Of a stretch of DNA of 64,000 nucleotides, positions 1 through 11,123 are shown in pieces. Source of the DNA: Aquarana catesbeiana. Lineage: Eukaryota; Chordata; Amphibia; Anura; Ranidae. The stretch lies in NCBI RefSeq assembly GCF_042186555.1, contig NC_133332.1, positions 238,283,015 to 238,347,014 on the forward strand, read 5' to 3'. The notes beneath the pieces were generated by a model. The model was not told the DNA's origin and searched no databases. It saw only the letters and a program-made list of their open reading frames with translations. Each line of letters begins with the position of its first letter. Position 1 is the first letter of the stretch. A program made the translations under genes and the position numbers.

Positions 1-40
1 AATAGACTCCCTCCAGAGGTGGTTCTGGTGGTAGATTGCT

Positions 41-973
41 TTAACCACTTCCCGACCGCCGCACACACATATATGTTGGCAGAATGACACGGGCAGGCAA
101 ATGGGCGTACCTGTACGTCCCTTTGAATTTGCCGCCTATCAGGCACGCATGGGATCGTGCCCGCGGGTCCTGCGAACTCGATGTTCGCTGGCGGCCCACG
201 ATTGCGTCGAGGAGAGGAAAAACAGGGAGATGCCTATGTATACAAGGCATTTCCCTGTTCTGGCTAGCAACATGATTGGAGTATACTGCTCCCTGTCTTT
301 GGGAGCAGTGATCTCTGTCATGTTGTAGTGAGCCCATCCCCCCACAGTTAGAATCACTCCTTAGAACACACTTAACCCCTTGATTGCCCCTAGTGTTTAA
401 CCCCTTCCCTGCCAGTGTCATTTATACAGTAATCAGTGGCTATTTGCAGCTCTGATCACTGTGTAAATGACAATGGTCCCAAAATAGTGTCAAAAGTGTC
501 CAATGTTGCAGTCCCGATAAAAATCGCAGATCGCCGCCATTACTAGTGAAAAATTGAATAATAAAAATGCCATAAATCTATCCCCTATTTTGTAGACACT
601 ATAACTTTTGCGCAAACCAATTAATGTACACTGTGATTTTTTTACCAAAAATATGTAGAAGGATACATATCGGCCTAAACTGTGGAAGAAATTTGTTTTT
701 TGGGGGGATATTTATTATAGCAAAAAGTAAAAAATTTGGCTTTTTTTCAAAGTTGTCGCTCTTTTTTGTTTATAGCACAAAAAATAAAAACCCCAGAGGT
801 GAGCAAATACCATCAAAAGATAGCTCTATTTATGGAAAAAAAAAAGGATGTCAATTTTGTTAGGGTACAACGTCGCACGACCGCGCAATTGTCAGCTAAA
901 GCAACACAGTACAGAATCGCAAAAATGCTCTGGTCAGGAAGGGGGTAAATCCTTCCGGGGCTGAAGTGGTTAA
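41..973. mobile_element. Non-autonomous DNA transposon (MITE-like) with 11-bp terminal inverted repeats
   Basis: The left end reads ttaaccacttc and the right end gaagtggttaa, an exact 11-bp inverted repeat. The interior is AT-rich and non-coding; short reading frames lack any domain. A relative with the same type of ends lies at 11124-11976. The superfamily cannot be assigned from the termini alone, and I see no clear target duplication. Confidence 0.65.
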
Positions 974-1165
974 AAAAGGCCTGGATTCTTTCCTAAATGT
1001 ACATAACTATATATAACTAGGTAATAACATTTATAGGTAAAGTTGATCCTGGGAAAATCCGATTGACAGGAAGGAATTTTTTCACTTGCTGCTGCAAATT
1101 GGATTTGGTTGAACTAGATAGACTTATGTCTTTTTTCAACCTGACTAACTATGTAACTATGTATG
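974..1165 (+). repeat. Interspersed repeat fragment with short-unit tail
   Basis: Non-coding stretch ending in a short repeated tail (ctatgtaactatgtatg). A tail of this kind suggests the 3' end of a LINE or SINE, but no coding part is present and the family is not identified. It directly abuts the 34-bp satellite. Confidence 0.3.
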
Positions 1166-1814
1166 ATATATACTGCGTTAAATGTACAGTAACGCACTGA
1201 TTTATTCTGCGTTACACATGCAGTAACGCACTGATATATACTGCACTAAACATGCAGTAACGTACTGATATATACTGCATTAAATGTGCAGTAACACACT
1301 GATATATACTGCATTAAATGTACTGTAACACACTAATATATACTGCGTTAAACATGCAGTAATGCACTGATATGTACTGTTTTAAACGTGCAGTAACACA
1401 CTCAAATATACTGCGTTAAACATGCAGTAACGCTCTGATATATATGGATTAAACGGGCAGTAACGCACTGATGTATACTTCGTTAAACGTACAGCAATGC
1501 ACTGATATATACTGCGTTAAATGTACCGTAACACACTAATATATACTGCGTTAAACATGCAGTAATGCACTGATATGTGCTGCATTAAACGTGCAGTAAT
1601 GGACTCAAATATAAGCACGTTACTGCATTACATGTGCAGTAACGCACTGATATACTGTGTTAAACGTACAGTAATGCACTGATATATGCTGCATTAAACA
1701 TGCAGTAACGCACTTAAATACACTGCATTAAACATGCAATAATGCACTGATATATACGGCGTTAAACGCACAGTAACACACTCAAATATACTGCGTTATA
1801 TGTGCAGTATTGCA
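1166..1814. repeat. Satellite-like tandem array, ~34-bp unit (left block)
   Basis: About 19 diverged copies of a ~34-bp unit built around actgatatatactgcgtta and a cAgTaacgc half. Each unit contains two related halves (tactgcgtta / tgcagtaacg) of opposite sense, so single units are partly palindromic. The array resumes at 3637 after a hAT insertion. Confidence 0.85.
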
Positions 1815-2024
1815 CTGATATATAGGGCTGAAACAACTAATCGATTAATCAACAACTAATCAATTATGAAATTAATCGATTACTATTTTCATAATCGATT
1901 AATTGGCCAGTAACATAATGGGGTAAAAAAAACTAAAATGAGCCCTTTATAGTACAAAAAGAGCAAATAATCACTACTGGAAATATTACTTTCACAGTTC
2001 TACAGTAAAAAAATGAACCCCTTA

Positions 2025-2428
2025 TGCCCGTACACACGAGTGGAATTTCCGTTTTTCCGATGGAACTCTGCTCAAGCTTGGCTTGCATACTCACGGTCAC
2101 ACAAAAGTTCTCTGAACTTTCGACCATCAAGAACGCAGTAACGTACAACACTATGACGAGCCAAGAAAATGAAGTTCAATGCTTCCGAGTATGCGTCGGA
2201 TTGTTTCCGAGCATCCATGGTTTTTTGCGCGTCGGAATTGCATACAGACAAATGCATTTTCGGATAGGAACTTTTTCTGACCGAAAAATAGAGAACCTGC
2301 TCTCAATCTTTTGCTGGCGGGAATTCCGCCAGCAAAAGTCCGATGGAGCATACACACGGTCGCAATTTCCGACCAAAAGCTCTCATTGGAGTTTTGCTGG
2401 CGACATTTCAGAACGTATGTACGGGGCA
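2025..2428. mobile_element. PIF/Harbinger-type MITE with TTA target duplication
   Basis: Starts tgcccgtacacacgag and ends with the complement of a similar sequence (gtatgtacggggca). It is flanked by TTA at 2022-2024 and 2429-2431, the 3-bp duplication usual for PIF/Harbinger. No coding capacity. It sits in the centre of an inverted repeat of the host hAT element (arms about 1910-1979 and 2434-2505). Confidence 0.8.
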
Positions 2429-2515
2429 TTACAGTAGTGATTATCTGCTTTTTTTGTACTATAAAGGGCTAGTTTTCGTTTTTTTAACCCCATTATGTTA
2501 CTAATCGTCTTAGAT

Positions 2516-2892
2516 CTGGTTCACATCTATGTGTTTTTTGGTGCTTTTTGCAGAAACACACTACAGTTCATTTACATCTTTTCCTATGGGGCACGTTCAC
2601 ATCTATGCTTTTTTCAGTCGCTGCGTATTTGGAAAGGGTCAGGGACTTTTTTTAACTCAAAATGGTGCTTTTTTGGTTCAATATACTTCAATGGAGAAGC
2701 TGCAGAAAAGCACGTAATATGTTTTTGCAGCAATTTGTGTTTTTTAATCTGCCCAACAACAAATTGGCCAAAAAAAAATATGCAAAAACGCAAATCGCAG
2801 CAAAATCACATGCGCAAAAATCAAAAACGCACAGCAAAAAGCACTGCAGAAACAGATCAAAAGCAAACTGCATAGGTGTGTACCCAGCCTTA
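2516..2892. repeat. Imperfect foldback repeat
   Basis: The left part (ttcacatctatg, then a gctttttgcag block) recurs in inverted sense at the right end (cataggtgtgtac preceded by gcaaaaagcactgcag). This is the structure of a short foldback MITE. No gene is visible. Confidence 0.4.
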
Positions 2893-3267
2893 TGCTGGCC
2901 ACACGGATCAATTTTCGGACAAGAATATTCAGACAAAAAATCTTTGTACATTCGCTGAATGAAAGAATGTTTGAAATTTTCACTTCTCACTTTTCAATTT
3001 TCAGTTTTTAACATTCTGTTTTTAAAACGAATGTAATTTCTGAACGAAAACCACATGCACTGTCTGAAAATTCGTTTGACCAAGAAGTTTTTTATTTCCA
3101 AATTTTCCCGTCGCTATGGTTGAAAATGAATGTCGATTTGACCCCAGTAGCGATTTGAAAATTGAACAAACGTTCTTAAAATTAAATTTTTTTGAAGGAA
3201 GACATTTTTTTTTTTTAAATAAAAAAAATTTGATCTCTGAGTCTGATGATATTTACCAGATTCACCC

Positions 3268-3405
3268 TTTAATAGTATATACAGCATATATCCTCTAATA
3301 GTATATACAGTATATCTCTTCTAATAGTATATACAGTATATCTCTTCTAATAGTATATACAGTATATCTCCTCTAATAGTATATACAGTATATCTCTTCT
3401 GTCTG
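3268..3405. repeat. Tandem repeat, ~27-bp unit
   Basis: Five near-identical copies of a unit containing taatagtatatacagtatat, each separated by tctcttc or tcctc. It lies within the hAT element at 1823-3628. Confidence 0.85.
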
Positions 3406-3636
3406 TTATTCTCAGAGTGGATTAGAGATTTTGCTCCCTATATATAGTTGGTTATTTATATTTACCACTGCATAGAGATATTTAAGAATAAATTGGCTTT
3501 TAAACTTTACAGATTAGCTAAATTATACACCACACTTTTTTTTAAGTTTATTAACTGATTAATCGATTAATCAAAACAATAATCGGCCAACTAATCAATT
3601 ATGAAAATAATCGTTAGTTGCAGCCCTACTGATATA

Positions 3637-3745
3637 TACTGCGTTAAACATGCAGTAACACATTAATATATACTGTGTTAAACGTGCAGTAACGCACTGA
3701 TATATACTGCATCAAACATGCAGTAATGCACTGATAGATACTGTG
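3637..3745. repeat. Satellite-like tandem array, ~34-bp unit (right block)
   Basis: Continuation of the array at 1166-1814 beyond the hAT insertion; about three more units. It is cut by the start of another hAT fragment at 3746. Confidence 0.85.
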
Positions 3746-4218
3746 TAGGGATGAGCCCGATGTTCGAGTCGAACGTAAGTTTGACTCGAACATTGGGTGT
3801 TCGCCGAACAGCTAACATTATGCGGTGTTCGTGGCTAATTCGAAAAGCCGCAGAACACCGTTAAAGTCTATGGGAAACTAACATGAAAAACCAAAAGTGC
3901 TAATTTTAATGGCTTGTTTGCAATTTATTGCCATAAAAAAAGTGTTTAGGGACCTGGGTCCTGCCCCAGAGGACATGTATCAATGCAAAAAAAGTGAAAT
4001 GATAAAAATTAAATATTCCTTTGAAAATCGTGCCTGGGGGTTGTCCTTCGTATGCCTGTAATGTAGCACATTTTCCCTGTGTTTAGAACAGTACCACAGC
4101 AAAATTAAATTTCTAAAGGAAAAAAGTCATTTAAAACTGATCGCGGCTGTAATGTATTGTCGGATCCCAGCAATATAGAAAAAATTATTTGAAAAAAAAA
4201 AACGGCATGGATTCCCCC
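3746..4218 (+). mobile_element. hAT element, left end only (tagggatgagc family)
   Basis: Begins with tagggatgagc, the same terminus as the elements at 20246 and 60626, and shares their subterminal blocks (gttaaagtctatggga; acctgggtcctgcccc). It stops around 4218, where PLE sequence begins, and no right terminus is found. It is a truncated, non-coding copy. Confidence 0.75.
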
Positions 4219-5930
4219 CCAGTCCATTACCAGGCAAAACGCATCAACCCTTACATGTCCAAATCATACATACCAACAAAAGCTGGCTATTACATGCCCA
4301 CGTGAGGGCATTATCATCTTACATTCAGGATACCAAGGACCTCCTCAGAGTACTGGCTTGTGGCTATTGACGTAGAGGCCCTCTACAACTCAATCCCCCA
4401 TGATTTGGAGGTGCGAGTGGTGGAGCGCTTCCCCTCAGAACGAGATACCTCGGCTGTACCCTAGAATTTCATTTTGGAGATGCTAGGTTTTATCTTGACC
4501 AACAATGTCTTTCTTTTTGGACTTTCCAACTACCTCTGGGTGCAGTGTGTGGCGATGAGGCTCAAATGTGACCTGTCATACGCAAACCTGTACCTGGGGG
4601 AGTGGGGCCTCTTTTCAGCAATAATTTACAGGAAATTTTGAACAAGGTACTGGTATGGCGGAGATTTATTGACAATATATTTTTGATATGGACTGGATCT
4701 CTGGAGGAACTATCCACTTTTATGGAAATGTTGAAATGCAACCATTTCAATCTAAAATTTACTATGAGTTGCCACCAACAATCATTGAATTTTTTGGATA
4801 TCCAGATATTCGTCAACTCTGACGGGAGTCTGGGTTCCTCCCTCTTCTGGGAACTCAATCTTGCATGTGACTAGTTCCCATCCATCATCCCTAATAACTA
4901 GTATCCCTTATGGCCAATACCTGAGGCTGAGGAGAAATTGTAGCAGGGATGAGGATTTTGAAAGAGAGGCAAAGGCACTACAGGTCTGACTAGCAGAAAG
5001 AGGGTATAACAAGAAGTGTCTGAAAAGGGCCTATGGTCGAGCCAAAAATCAGATTCAAAACAAAAAAAATCAAACCTTCCAATGATTGTAAGAATGATTA
5101 CTCGGTTTTCAGGACAGCAAAAACAGATGCGTCAAATCATGCAAAAATATTGGTACCTGCTATTAGTGGACAATATAGTATACAAATATGTCAATACCTA
5201 CCCTGAGATTACCTTTAGAAGGTCAAAGTTCCTTAAGGATAGACTAGTACATAGCCACTATTCACCCACAATGACAACTAGGAACAAATCTAAAGGAACC
5301 ACTCCATGCAGCAGATGCAATTTCTGTGGCTTCATTTTGAAAGCTCAGCAGATTACCCTGCCAAATGGACACCTCTACCAACCCTATTTTTTTGGCCAAT
5401 TGCCAATCGATAGGCATAGTCTACATCATGTTATGTGACTGTGGGGCCTACTATGTAGGCAAAACCAAAAGACTGTTTTTCCATTGGATCCGTGACCATG
5501 TGTCACTGGTCTCCAAAGGAAAACAAAAACACCTATTAGCAGACACATGGGCCTCTTCCATGGATTCAATCTGTCAAAAATTGATTTTTTTTGCTCTTGA
5601 ATCCATACCACCCAATGAAAGGGGGGATGAGGTTGACAGGCTGTTGCTGCAACGATAAGCTTGCTGGATCCACAGCTTGTCAGCCCTCAAACCGCTCAGT
5701 TTAAATGAAGCGTTAAGCTTCAAACCGTTTCTATGAAATATTACATTGATGTTGGCTGAACCTATCTCTGAAAGGTTTTATCCCACAGTGATAATATTGA
5801 TTACTGGATTAAAATCACTAACTGCTTTGGTGTTCGAATGCTTAAGTTTGCATACTTTTGTAATTCTGGGTAGTCAACGTGTCGCTCTATATTTGAAATG
5901 TTTTCGAGGAGATAGCCCACTAACTTAGAA
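4219..5930 (+). mobile_element. Penelope-like retroelement (PLE), 5' truncated
   Basis: Contains a decayed reverse transcriptase followed by a GIY-YIG endonuclease domain, the order diagnostic of Penelope-like elements. The left edge abuts a hAT fragment, and the right edge meets the 5' LTR of the gypsy element at 5931. A ~65-bp block near its 3' end (about 5750-5812) is repeated immediately right of the gypsy element at 23514. Confidence 0.75.
4360..5657 (+). pseudogene. PLE reverse transcriptase / GIY-YIG endonuclease pseudogene
   Basis: PLEs encode one protein that copies their RNA and opens the target DNA. The first RT block reads VAIDVEALYNSIPH near 4366. The active-site region near 4660 reads RFIDNIF, where PLEs normally have two aspartates, so the second catalytic Asp is Asn. 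FLDIQIF follows near 4790. After several stops and frame changes comes a CxxCxxC-type motif near 5310 (CSRCNFCGF) and then GIY-YIG (GIVYIMLCDCGAYYVGKTKR, about 5415-5474). The reading frame is broken many times (in-frame stops near 4460, 4640 and 4870, frame changes near 5016 and 5365). Domain identity is clear; activity is excluded as sequenced. Confidence 0.8.
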
Positions 5931-7069
5931 TGCTCATTTCAAACTGCGCCAAGCTGGCTGCCGCCGGATTGAATCCACACAAAGAGGGAGAATATGCCTG
6001 TCAGTATCTGCGAGGGGGATTTCCCCCTCCATTTCCTCACACACACAGGCATCCGTCCACTTTGCTCTCTCTCTCTCCTGTCTCCCTATTGGCAGTGAGA
6101 GAGAGACAACTCTCTTGCTCCCTGGATCTCATCGCGTGGGCACCATCTCACCGCTGTGTGAGGGGATTGCGGCCTATTGCGCCATATAAAGCCTACAGAT
6201 CCAGCTCCAGCCTAGAAGGAGGGAACGTCACCCGCCTCCTGAAGGACAGTCTGCAGCAACGCTGAACATTGTGGAACCAGCCGGTTCACTGAGACAGCAG
6301 GTCAACCGCCATCTCTGTTCATCTGCAGCAAGGAGGATTGTCGATCGCCTTCCCCTGCGGGAGAACTGCTGAGCACTGTCAGGATTGGTGAGGGGGCCTT
6401 CGCCCACAGATTCTATTGTCTTTCATACAGAACATACCCTGGGCACTGTGCAGACAACTTATGCCCGGGTCAAATAGCAGATTGTTATAAGACAGAATCA
6501 GCTATCTTGCCTTGTTCATCATCACTTTACCACATTAAAGAATTCTTGTTTATTAGCTCCAACGTGCCGGTGAAGTGCAAGGCCTTGCTTTTAGGACACT
6601 GTTGTTTATTGCTCTTAAAGGGGACAGGTCACTGATTTCTATATTATTTTATCCCTCATTGGGTCTTAAGGTACTATAGGCCGGCCTGGGATTCCCTCTT
6701 TAGTAGTAGAAACACTTAATGTAATCAATAGCTTTTGGAGGAACTCCTTTATTACTGTTTATTACTGTATATGCTCGTATCATTTACTTGTTGTTGCTAA
6801 TTGTTAATCTGACTGCTTTAAACTCTATTTCAACCGAGTGTTGGCTGTTTATCCATGACTTGGCTGACCGATATCCTTTTGAGTCTTTTCCTTGACTAAG
6901 TAAATTTGAGAGGACTGAAACAGTTGAACTGTGTCTGTGTGTCAATACTGTGGTATTCTATTAATTACATTGCTAGGTGTGCCAGTAGGGGCTGAGGAGA
7001 TTCCTGGGGTTGAAGGGCAGAGTAATGGACTGAACAAATTTAAGAAACTCCTTCAGGGGGATTGCTACA
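5931..7069 (+). repeat. 5' LTR of the gypsy element
   Basis: Aligns along nearly its whole length to 19430-23513, excluding the hAT insertion there. It lacks about 150 bp present in the 3' copy after ctattggcag (6080-6110), and its first ~30 bp are diverged. It ends in ttgctaca directly before the primer-binding-like site. The exact left edge is uncertain because the first bases differ from the TGTAGCGGG start of the 3' copy. Confidence 0.8.
6184..6190 (+). promoter_or_regulatory. TATA box in the 5' LTR
   Basis: The sequence atataaa lies in the middle of the LTR, as expected for the U3 promoter, with gcctacagatcc downstream. The matching position of the 3' LTR (about 19851-19857) reads gatacaca, so the copy there has lost the box. 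Confidence 0.5.
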
Positions 7070-7071
7070 CA

Positions 7072-7081
7072 TGGGGGCTCG
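7072..7081 (+). other. Putative primer-binding site
   Basis: Two bases after the LTR end comes tgggggctcg, which matches the first ten bases of the proline-tRNA-type primer-binding site used by many LTR elements. The match then decays. Position fits; specificity is inferred. Confidence 0.45.
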
Positions 7082-7164
7082 AATCCAGGATCTACGGCTA
7101 CTGCTACGGCTATGGCTACTCTGCAATCAACCCTCCCATAGACAGCACCCCTACAATTACCAGA

Positions 7165-7345
7165 ATGGACCCTACTCCTGCGATCCTGTGGTTTGAGGAA
7201 GACAGCGCCCGCTCAGATTGAGCTTCCTGGGGAGGCCTGGGCTGAAGAACAAATCAACCAAGCAGTGAAGACATTGTCCCCAGACAGGAAGGTGTGGGTG
7301 ATTGCTGTCAGACTAGACTGTGGGACCTCCCGCACCTATGCACTG
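7165..7345 (+). pseudogene. Gypsy Gag, N-terminal fragment
   Basis: A start codon begins MDPTPAILWFEEDSARSD, then a stop. A shifted frame continues with an acidic stretch including EQINQAVKTLSPDRKVWV, up to the Harbinger insertion. This resembles the start of PNMA/gypsy Gag proteins in position and general character. Gag resumes after 14212. Confidence 0.45.
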
Positions 7346-8034
7346 TAATGCCCCGTACACGCGGCCGGATTTTCCGACGTAAAATGTGCGATCGGAGCTT
7401 GTTGTCAGAAATTCCTACCGTGTGTAGGCTCCATCAGACACTTTCCATCGGAATTTCCGTCACACAAAATTTGAGATCTGGTTCTCAAATTTTCCGACAA
7501 CAAAATCAGTTTGGGTAAATTCCGATTGTGTGTACACAATTCCAACGCACAAAGTGCCATGCATGCTGAGAATAAATTACGAGATGGAAGCGCTCGGTCT
7601 GGTAAAACTAACGTTCGTAATAGACATAGCACATTGGTCACACTGCAGATTTTGAAATCTTTTAATGCAATGCATTCTCTTCTTCTTTAGGTGCTAGAAG
7701 AATTAAGTTGTTTTACTGCTCATATTCACACAGTGTTCTCACAAACTTCTTTCTTTATAATTTCTCATGATCCCATGAATAATATTATTTTTATTTTTCG
7801 TCAGATCTCCATAATAGTTTTTTTTATTTGTTTTTTTTTTATCAAGATCTGCATTTTTTAATTTTTCTAGTGCTCTCCATAATATTATTTCTCGTTTTGT
7901 GTGTCAAGCTACCACAACACCATTATTATCTTGTATTTTTTTACCTCAAAGAGGTTGGTATCCCTTGTTAATTTGACCTTGTATTTTTGAAATGTAACTG
8001 CCTACTCACAAACAAACTGTCCTTTTTGAAGTAA

Positions 8035-8370
8035 AACAAATAGGCAAGTATTTTTGAATATTTATTCTGGGTCATAACAAAATAAAGAGGAAGGCAACGC
8101 TGGAGAAACTGCTGAAATTTGCAAAGCCTTTGTACCCCAGGGCACACATCAATTATTTTACAGTCAAAATTGGTGGCCTGAGGAGTCCTTATAATAGTGG
8201 GCACAATCCGGTCCAGGAGTCCAAGAGATCAGGAACAGCAGCAGATGACATATCTGTCCCCAGGCTGTGATCATACACCAGCCTGCGTCTTTTGCCAGAC
8301 CAGACTAAACCCAGGCCATCACTCTCTGGTCTTCCTTAGACGCTTCCTTCCAGGCTGTGGCTCTGGTGTT
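8035..8370 (+). pseudogene. Inverted partial copy of the MADF-domain exon
   Basis: This plus-strand stretch aligns to the reverse complement of about 9130-9400, the main MADF exon. Shared blocks include gaggaaggca[a/g]cgctgga, aattggtggc and gagatcagga. It has decayed frames and no usable start. It runs head-on into the 3' part of the minus-strand MADF gene near 8370, so the real C-terminus of that gene has been replaced. Probably an internal inversion or duplication in the element. Confidence 0.65.
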
Positions 8371-9518
8371 GGAAGTGTGGCAGGAGGTGGAGGAGGAGGA
8401 GGAGGACCTGGAGAAGGAGGAGGAGGAACATGGTTTAACTCACAAATGTTGCTTTGGCTTGTGAGTTCACCCCTCAACCCCTTATTTAGGGATTGTAAGA
8501 TCGCTTCCTCACATAAGAGGCATTGGCCCTCCTCTATTTCCAGCATTTTGCAGGCTGTCATGTAGGCATAGTCCCCTTGAACACTGGGGGGGGTTCTGAG
8601 GGCCACAGTAGCCTTAGGAAATAGGCTAATTGCTGCCTCCTTCAGGTTACTCCTCTTCCTGGCACTTTTTGTGGAAGGCCGAGGGGAGGGACCTGGGATT
8701 CGGGCAGGCTACTGGGCCCTGCCACCTCCTGGCTGTCACTTACCCTCGCCACCTCCTGGCTGCCACTTTCCACGGGCTCCTCCTGGCTGAGACTTTCCTG
8801 TGTATGAAAAAGGAACATAGATTTAGTTTTTTGTTCATCAATCACACACAATTCTCAGCTCATGACTGTTGCAAATTGAATGTTAATAAATAGAAAAGAC
8901 TATCATCCTGACCCCAGCATTTTTCATTCTTGTCTCAATCATTTGTGGCCCCTACTGCCTATTGATATGTAAAACACTTTGTGAAATCAGAAATTACTGA
9001 TCAATAATAACATCTAGTTAACATCATTAATTAACAAAGAGAAATATTTAGAAGAATGCTATACCTGACTCAAGCTGGGCTCCTCCACATGTTGCTGCCT
9101 GCAAGGCCCAGGTTGGACGTCGGAAGCCTCAGCTGGGGGGAAGGAAGCCTTGAAGAAAGACTGGAGAGTGCTGGCCTGGGTTCAGTCTGGCCTGCCAGAA
9201 AATGCAGTCTGTCATAGTACCACAGCTTGGGTACATAAAAGTCGTCTGCTGCAGCTCCTGATCTCTGGGAATCCTGGACCTTCTTGCGCTCCTTATGCCA
9301 CCAATTAGGGCCTTCAAATAGGGGATGTCTGCCGTGGGGATCACTGGCTTCACAAATTCCAGCAATTGATCCAGCGCTGCCTTCCTCTTTGTTTGATTGT
9401 TATAATAGGGGTGGTTTATCTGCCACAGACAGGGCAGCTCCCTGTACATATCAATGAATATGGGGATAAAGTCCTCATTGTTGAATAGATTCATTTTCTC
9501 GGCAAAAACACAAGACAA
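8371..9518 (-). pseudogene. MADF-domain protein gene of the Harbinger element, two exons
   Basis: Exon 1 runs from 9518 down to about 9065. It encodes a MADF DNA-binding domain within residues ~12-85, with the hallmark region IDMYRELPCLWQINHPYY and a later LKALIGGIRSARR. A frame slip precedes its end. The exon ends at cag|gtatag and an acceptor (catacacag) starts exon 2 at 8797. Exon 2 encodes a Ser/Glu-rich linker, then ACKMLEIEEGQCLLCEEA and a proline run (from GGA repeats on the other strand). Two frame disruptions are visible. It is divergently oriented to the Myb-like gene 250 bp away, suggesting a shared promoter region (9519-9771). MADF proteins bind DNA; its exact role in transposition is unknown. 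Confidence 0.65.
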
Positions 9519-9771
9519 ACCTTAATGTCAGGCTAAACTCTCTTAATCTTGTCCCAATATAGGCCTCAATCTATAAGCAGTATAGGCCACTGATGCACCA
9601 ACTTAAAATTGTACCTTCGTTATAACGATCGTCGCTTCCGTTACTTTGTCTCCCGCTCACAGATCGTAAGTACGACACACGCTTATTACGCATGCATGAA
9701 AGTCCGGCCATCCCTGACGTTCTTTCTAGTGTTATACCTGCCCCTTGTCTTTTGGCATAGTGGGAGAGAAC

Positions 9772-11063
9772 ATGGTGGAGAGACAACATGTGCATGCAGA
9801 GCAGAGCAGCAAAGACAAAAGGCCGGAGCCCCGAACCTCACGATCCAGGAGGAGATTGAAGGCCTCAAATATGTCCTTCGTAAAGATGGTGAAGATGGTG
9901 GACATCTTGAAGAGGGCCGACTATGAGGGGAAGCATGGACCTTACCCAAACCCAAACGTGAGAAAGGCCAAGATCATGCCTAAAGTTGTGAAGAGTCTGC
10001 ACAGGAATTTTGGGGTATGGCGATCCAAGGAGAAACTGAGGAAACGCTGGTCAGACCTTAAATTGAGGGAGCAGAATCAGTACAGAAGAATCAAGAGAGT
10101 GCTGCAAATAAGTAAGTATTTTGTCGTGTGTTCCTATTCTTCTTAACGTTTGTGCTGCTCCATGTGCTTTTCTTTACTGTTGTACATTTTAAGATGGCAA
10201 CTTTCATGTTCATGGGCACAGTAATCTGTCATAGGAAACATTGTTCGTTCGCCCACTTATAAGATGTTTTAGGCAGATACAGGTTAACTACATTTGTTCA
10301 TGCCTATTTGTATTAAAAGAAGTTTGTTGTCTAGATGGGTTTGTAACTACAATGAAATGTAAACTTGACTCAGTATAAGGAGAGGACACTCAGCAGCTTT
10401 TTACACATCTGGACACAGGAGCACTAACTAGTGTGGGACACCAGAAAAAGCTTTTTAGGGTGTTCCGCACAGGTGCTCTAGTGGGTACTAGGGGTGTCTC
10501 CATGTGTGAAAATTGACCAAAAAAGGGAAGTATTTCATTATTGGAAAGGAAATAAAAATGTCTCCAGCTTGGAACTCTGCCATAACAGACAATTGTACCC
10601 CACTTCCAAGCAATGTATGTTTCATATTCCTATTTCTGCTCTCCAATATCTGTGTGCTAAGTATACCTTTTTTTTATTCATATAGGGGAGAAAAGACTCG
10701 GAACATCTGAGGACACCAGGGACCCCTACCTCCGAAAGAAGGGGAAGTCACCAAAAACCAAGCAGAGGATGAGGAGGGAGACATTTTGGAAGTGGGCAAA
10801 ATTATCACCACAACAGGTGAGTGTCTGAGACCACAGCTTCAGGTAAGAGATCTGTTCCTGTATATTTATAATACATGGTGTGTTTTTTTCTTTTAGGTGA
10901 TGTGGATGTTGTGGAAGAAGAATCTCATTTCACCAGTGAATGTGCCCAGATCCTCATCGGGGAGATAATGGAATGCAATCGTGATTTAGAAAATATTAAG
11001 CAAAACATCAATGATGTTCAACCAAAAATGAAGAACATCATTGATGTTTTATGGAGAATCTAA
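9772..11063 (+). pseudogene. Myb/SANT-like protein gene of the Harbinger element, three exons
   Basis: Exon 1 (9772-10111) encodes basic residues, then a Myb/trihelix-like domain with the spaced aromatic and basic residues typical of Harbinger Myb-like partners (KMVDILKRADYEG, then VKSLHRNFGVWRSKEKLRKR). It ends at a gtaagt donor. Exon 2 (10686-10816) follows a pyrimidine-rich tatag acceptor and ends at a gtgagt donor. Exon 3 (10897-11063) follows ttttag and encodes an acidic segment and a coiled-coil-like C-terminus ending VLWRI. Exon 2 opens in frame with exon 1, but only its shifted frame joins exon 3, so one frameshift lies near 10725. In known Harbinger elements the Myb-like protein carries the transposase to DNA. 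Confidence 0.7.
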
Positions 11064-11123
11064 AACACACAAAAATGTAAACCTTTGTTTTCGTGTATTT
11101 TTGGTTTAAAAAAAAAAATTTGT

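Larger units (their letters stand above)
1823..3628. mobile_element. Non-autonomous hAT transposon splitting the satellite, 8-bp target duplication
   Basis: The ends read tagggctgaaac and, in reverse complement, tagggctgcaac, followed by AATCGATTAAT-type subterminal motifs. The 8-bp direct repeat ctgatata flanks it at 1815-1822 and 3629-3636, and is part of the satellite unit, so the empty site can be read directly. An 8-bp duplication is typical of hAT elements. No transposase is present. The body holds a nested Harbinger MITE (2025-2428) and other repeats. Confidence 0.85.

Noticed and set aside
1166..1814. Regularly spaced repeats that could be mistaken for a CRISPR array
   Set aside because: Units are contiguous without unique spacers, the context is eukaryotic, and the array is a satellite.
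8381..8430. Poly-Gly (plus) or poly-Pro (minus) coding run
   Set aside because: A GGA-type simple repeat; on the minus strand it is accepted only as the linker of the MADF pseudogene, not as a separate feature.
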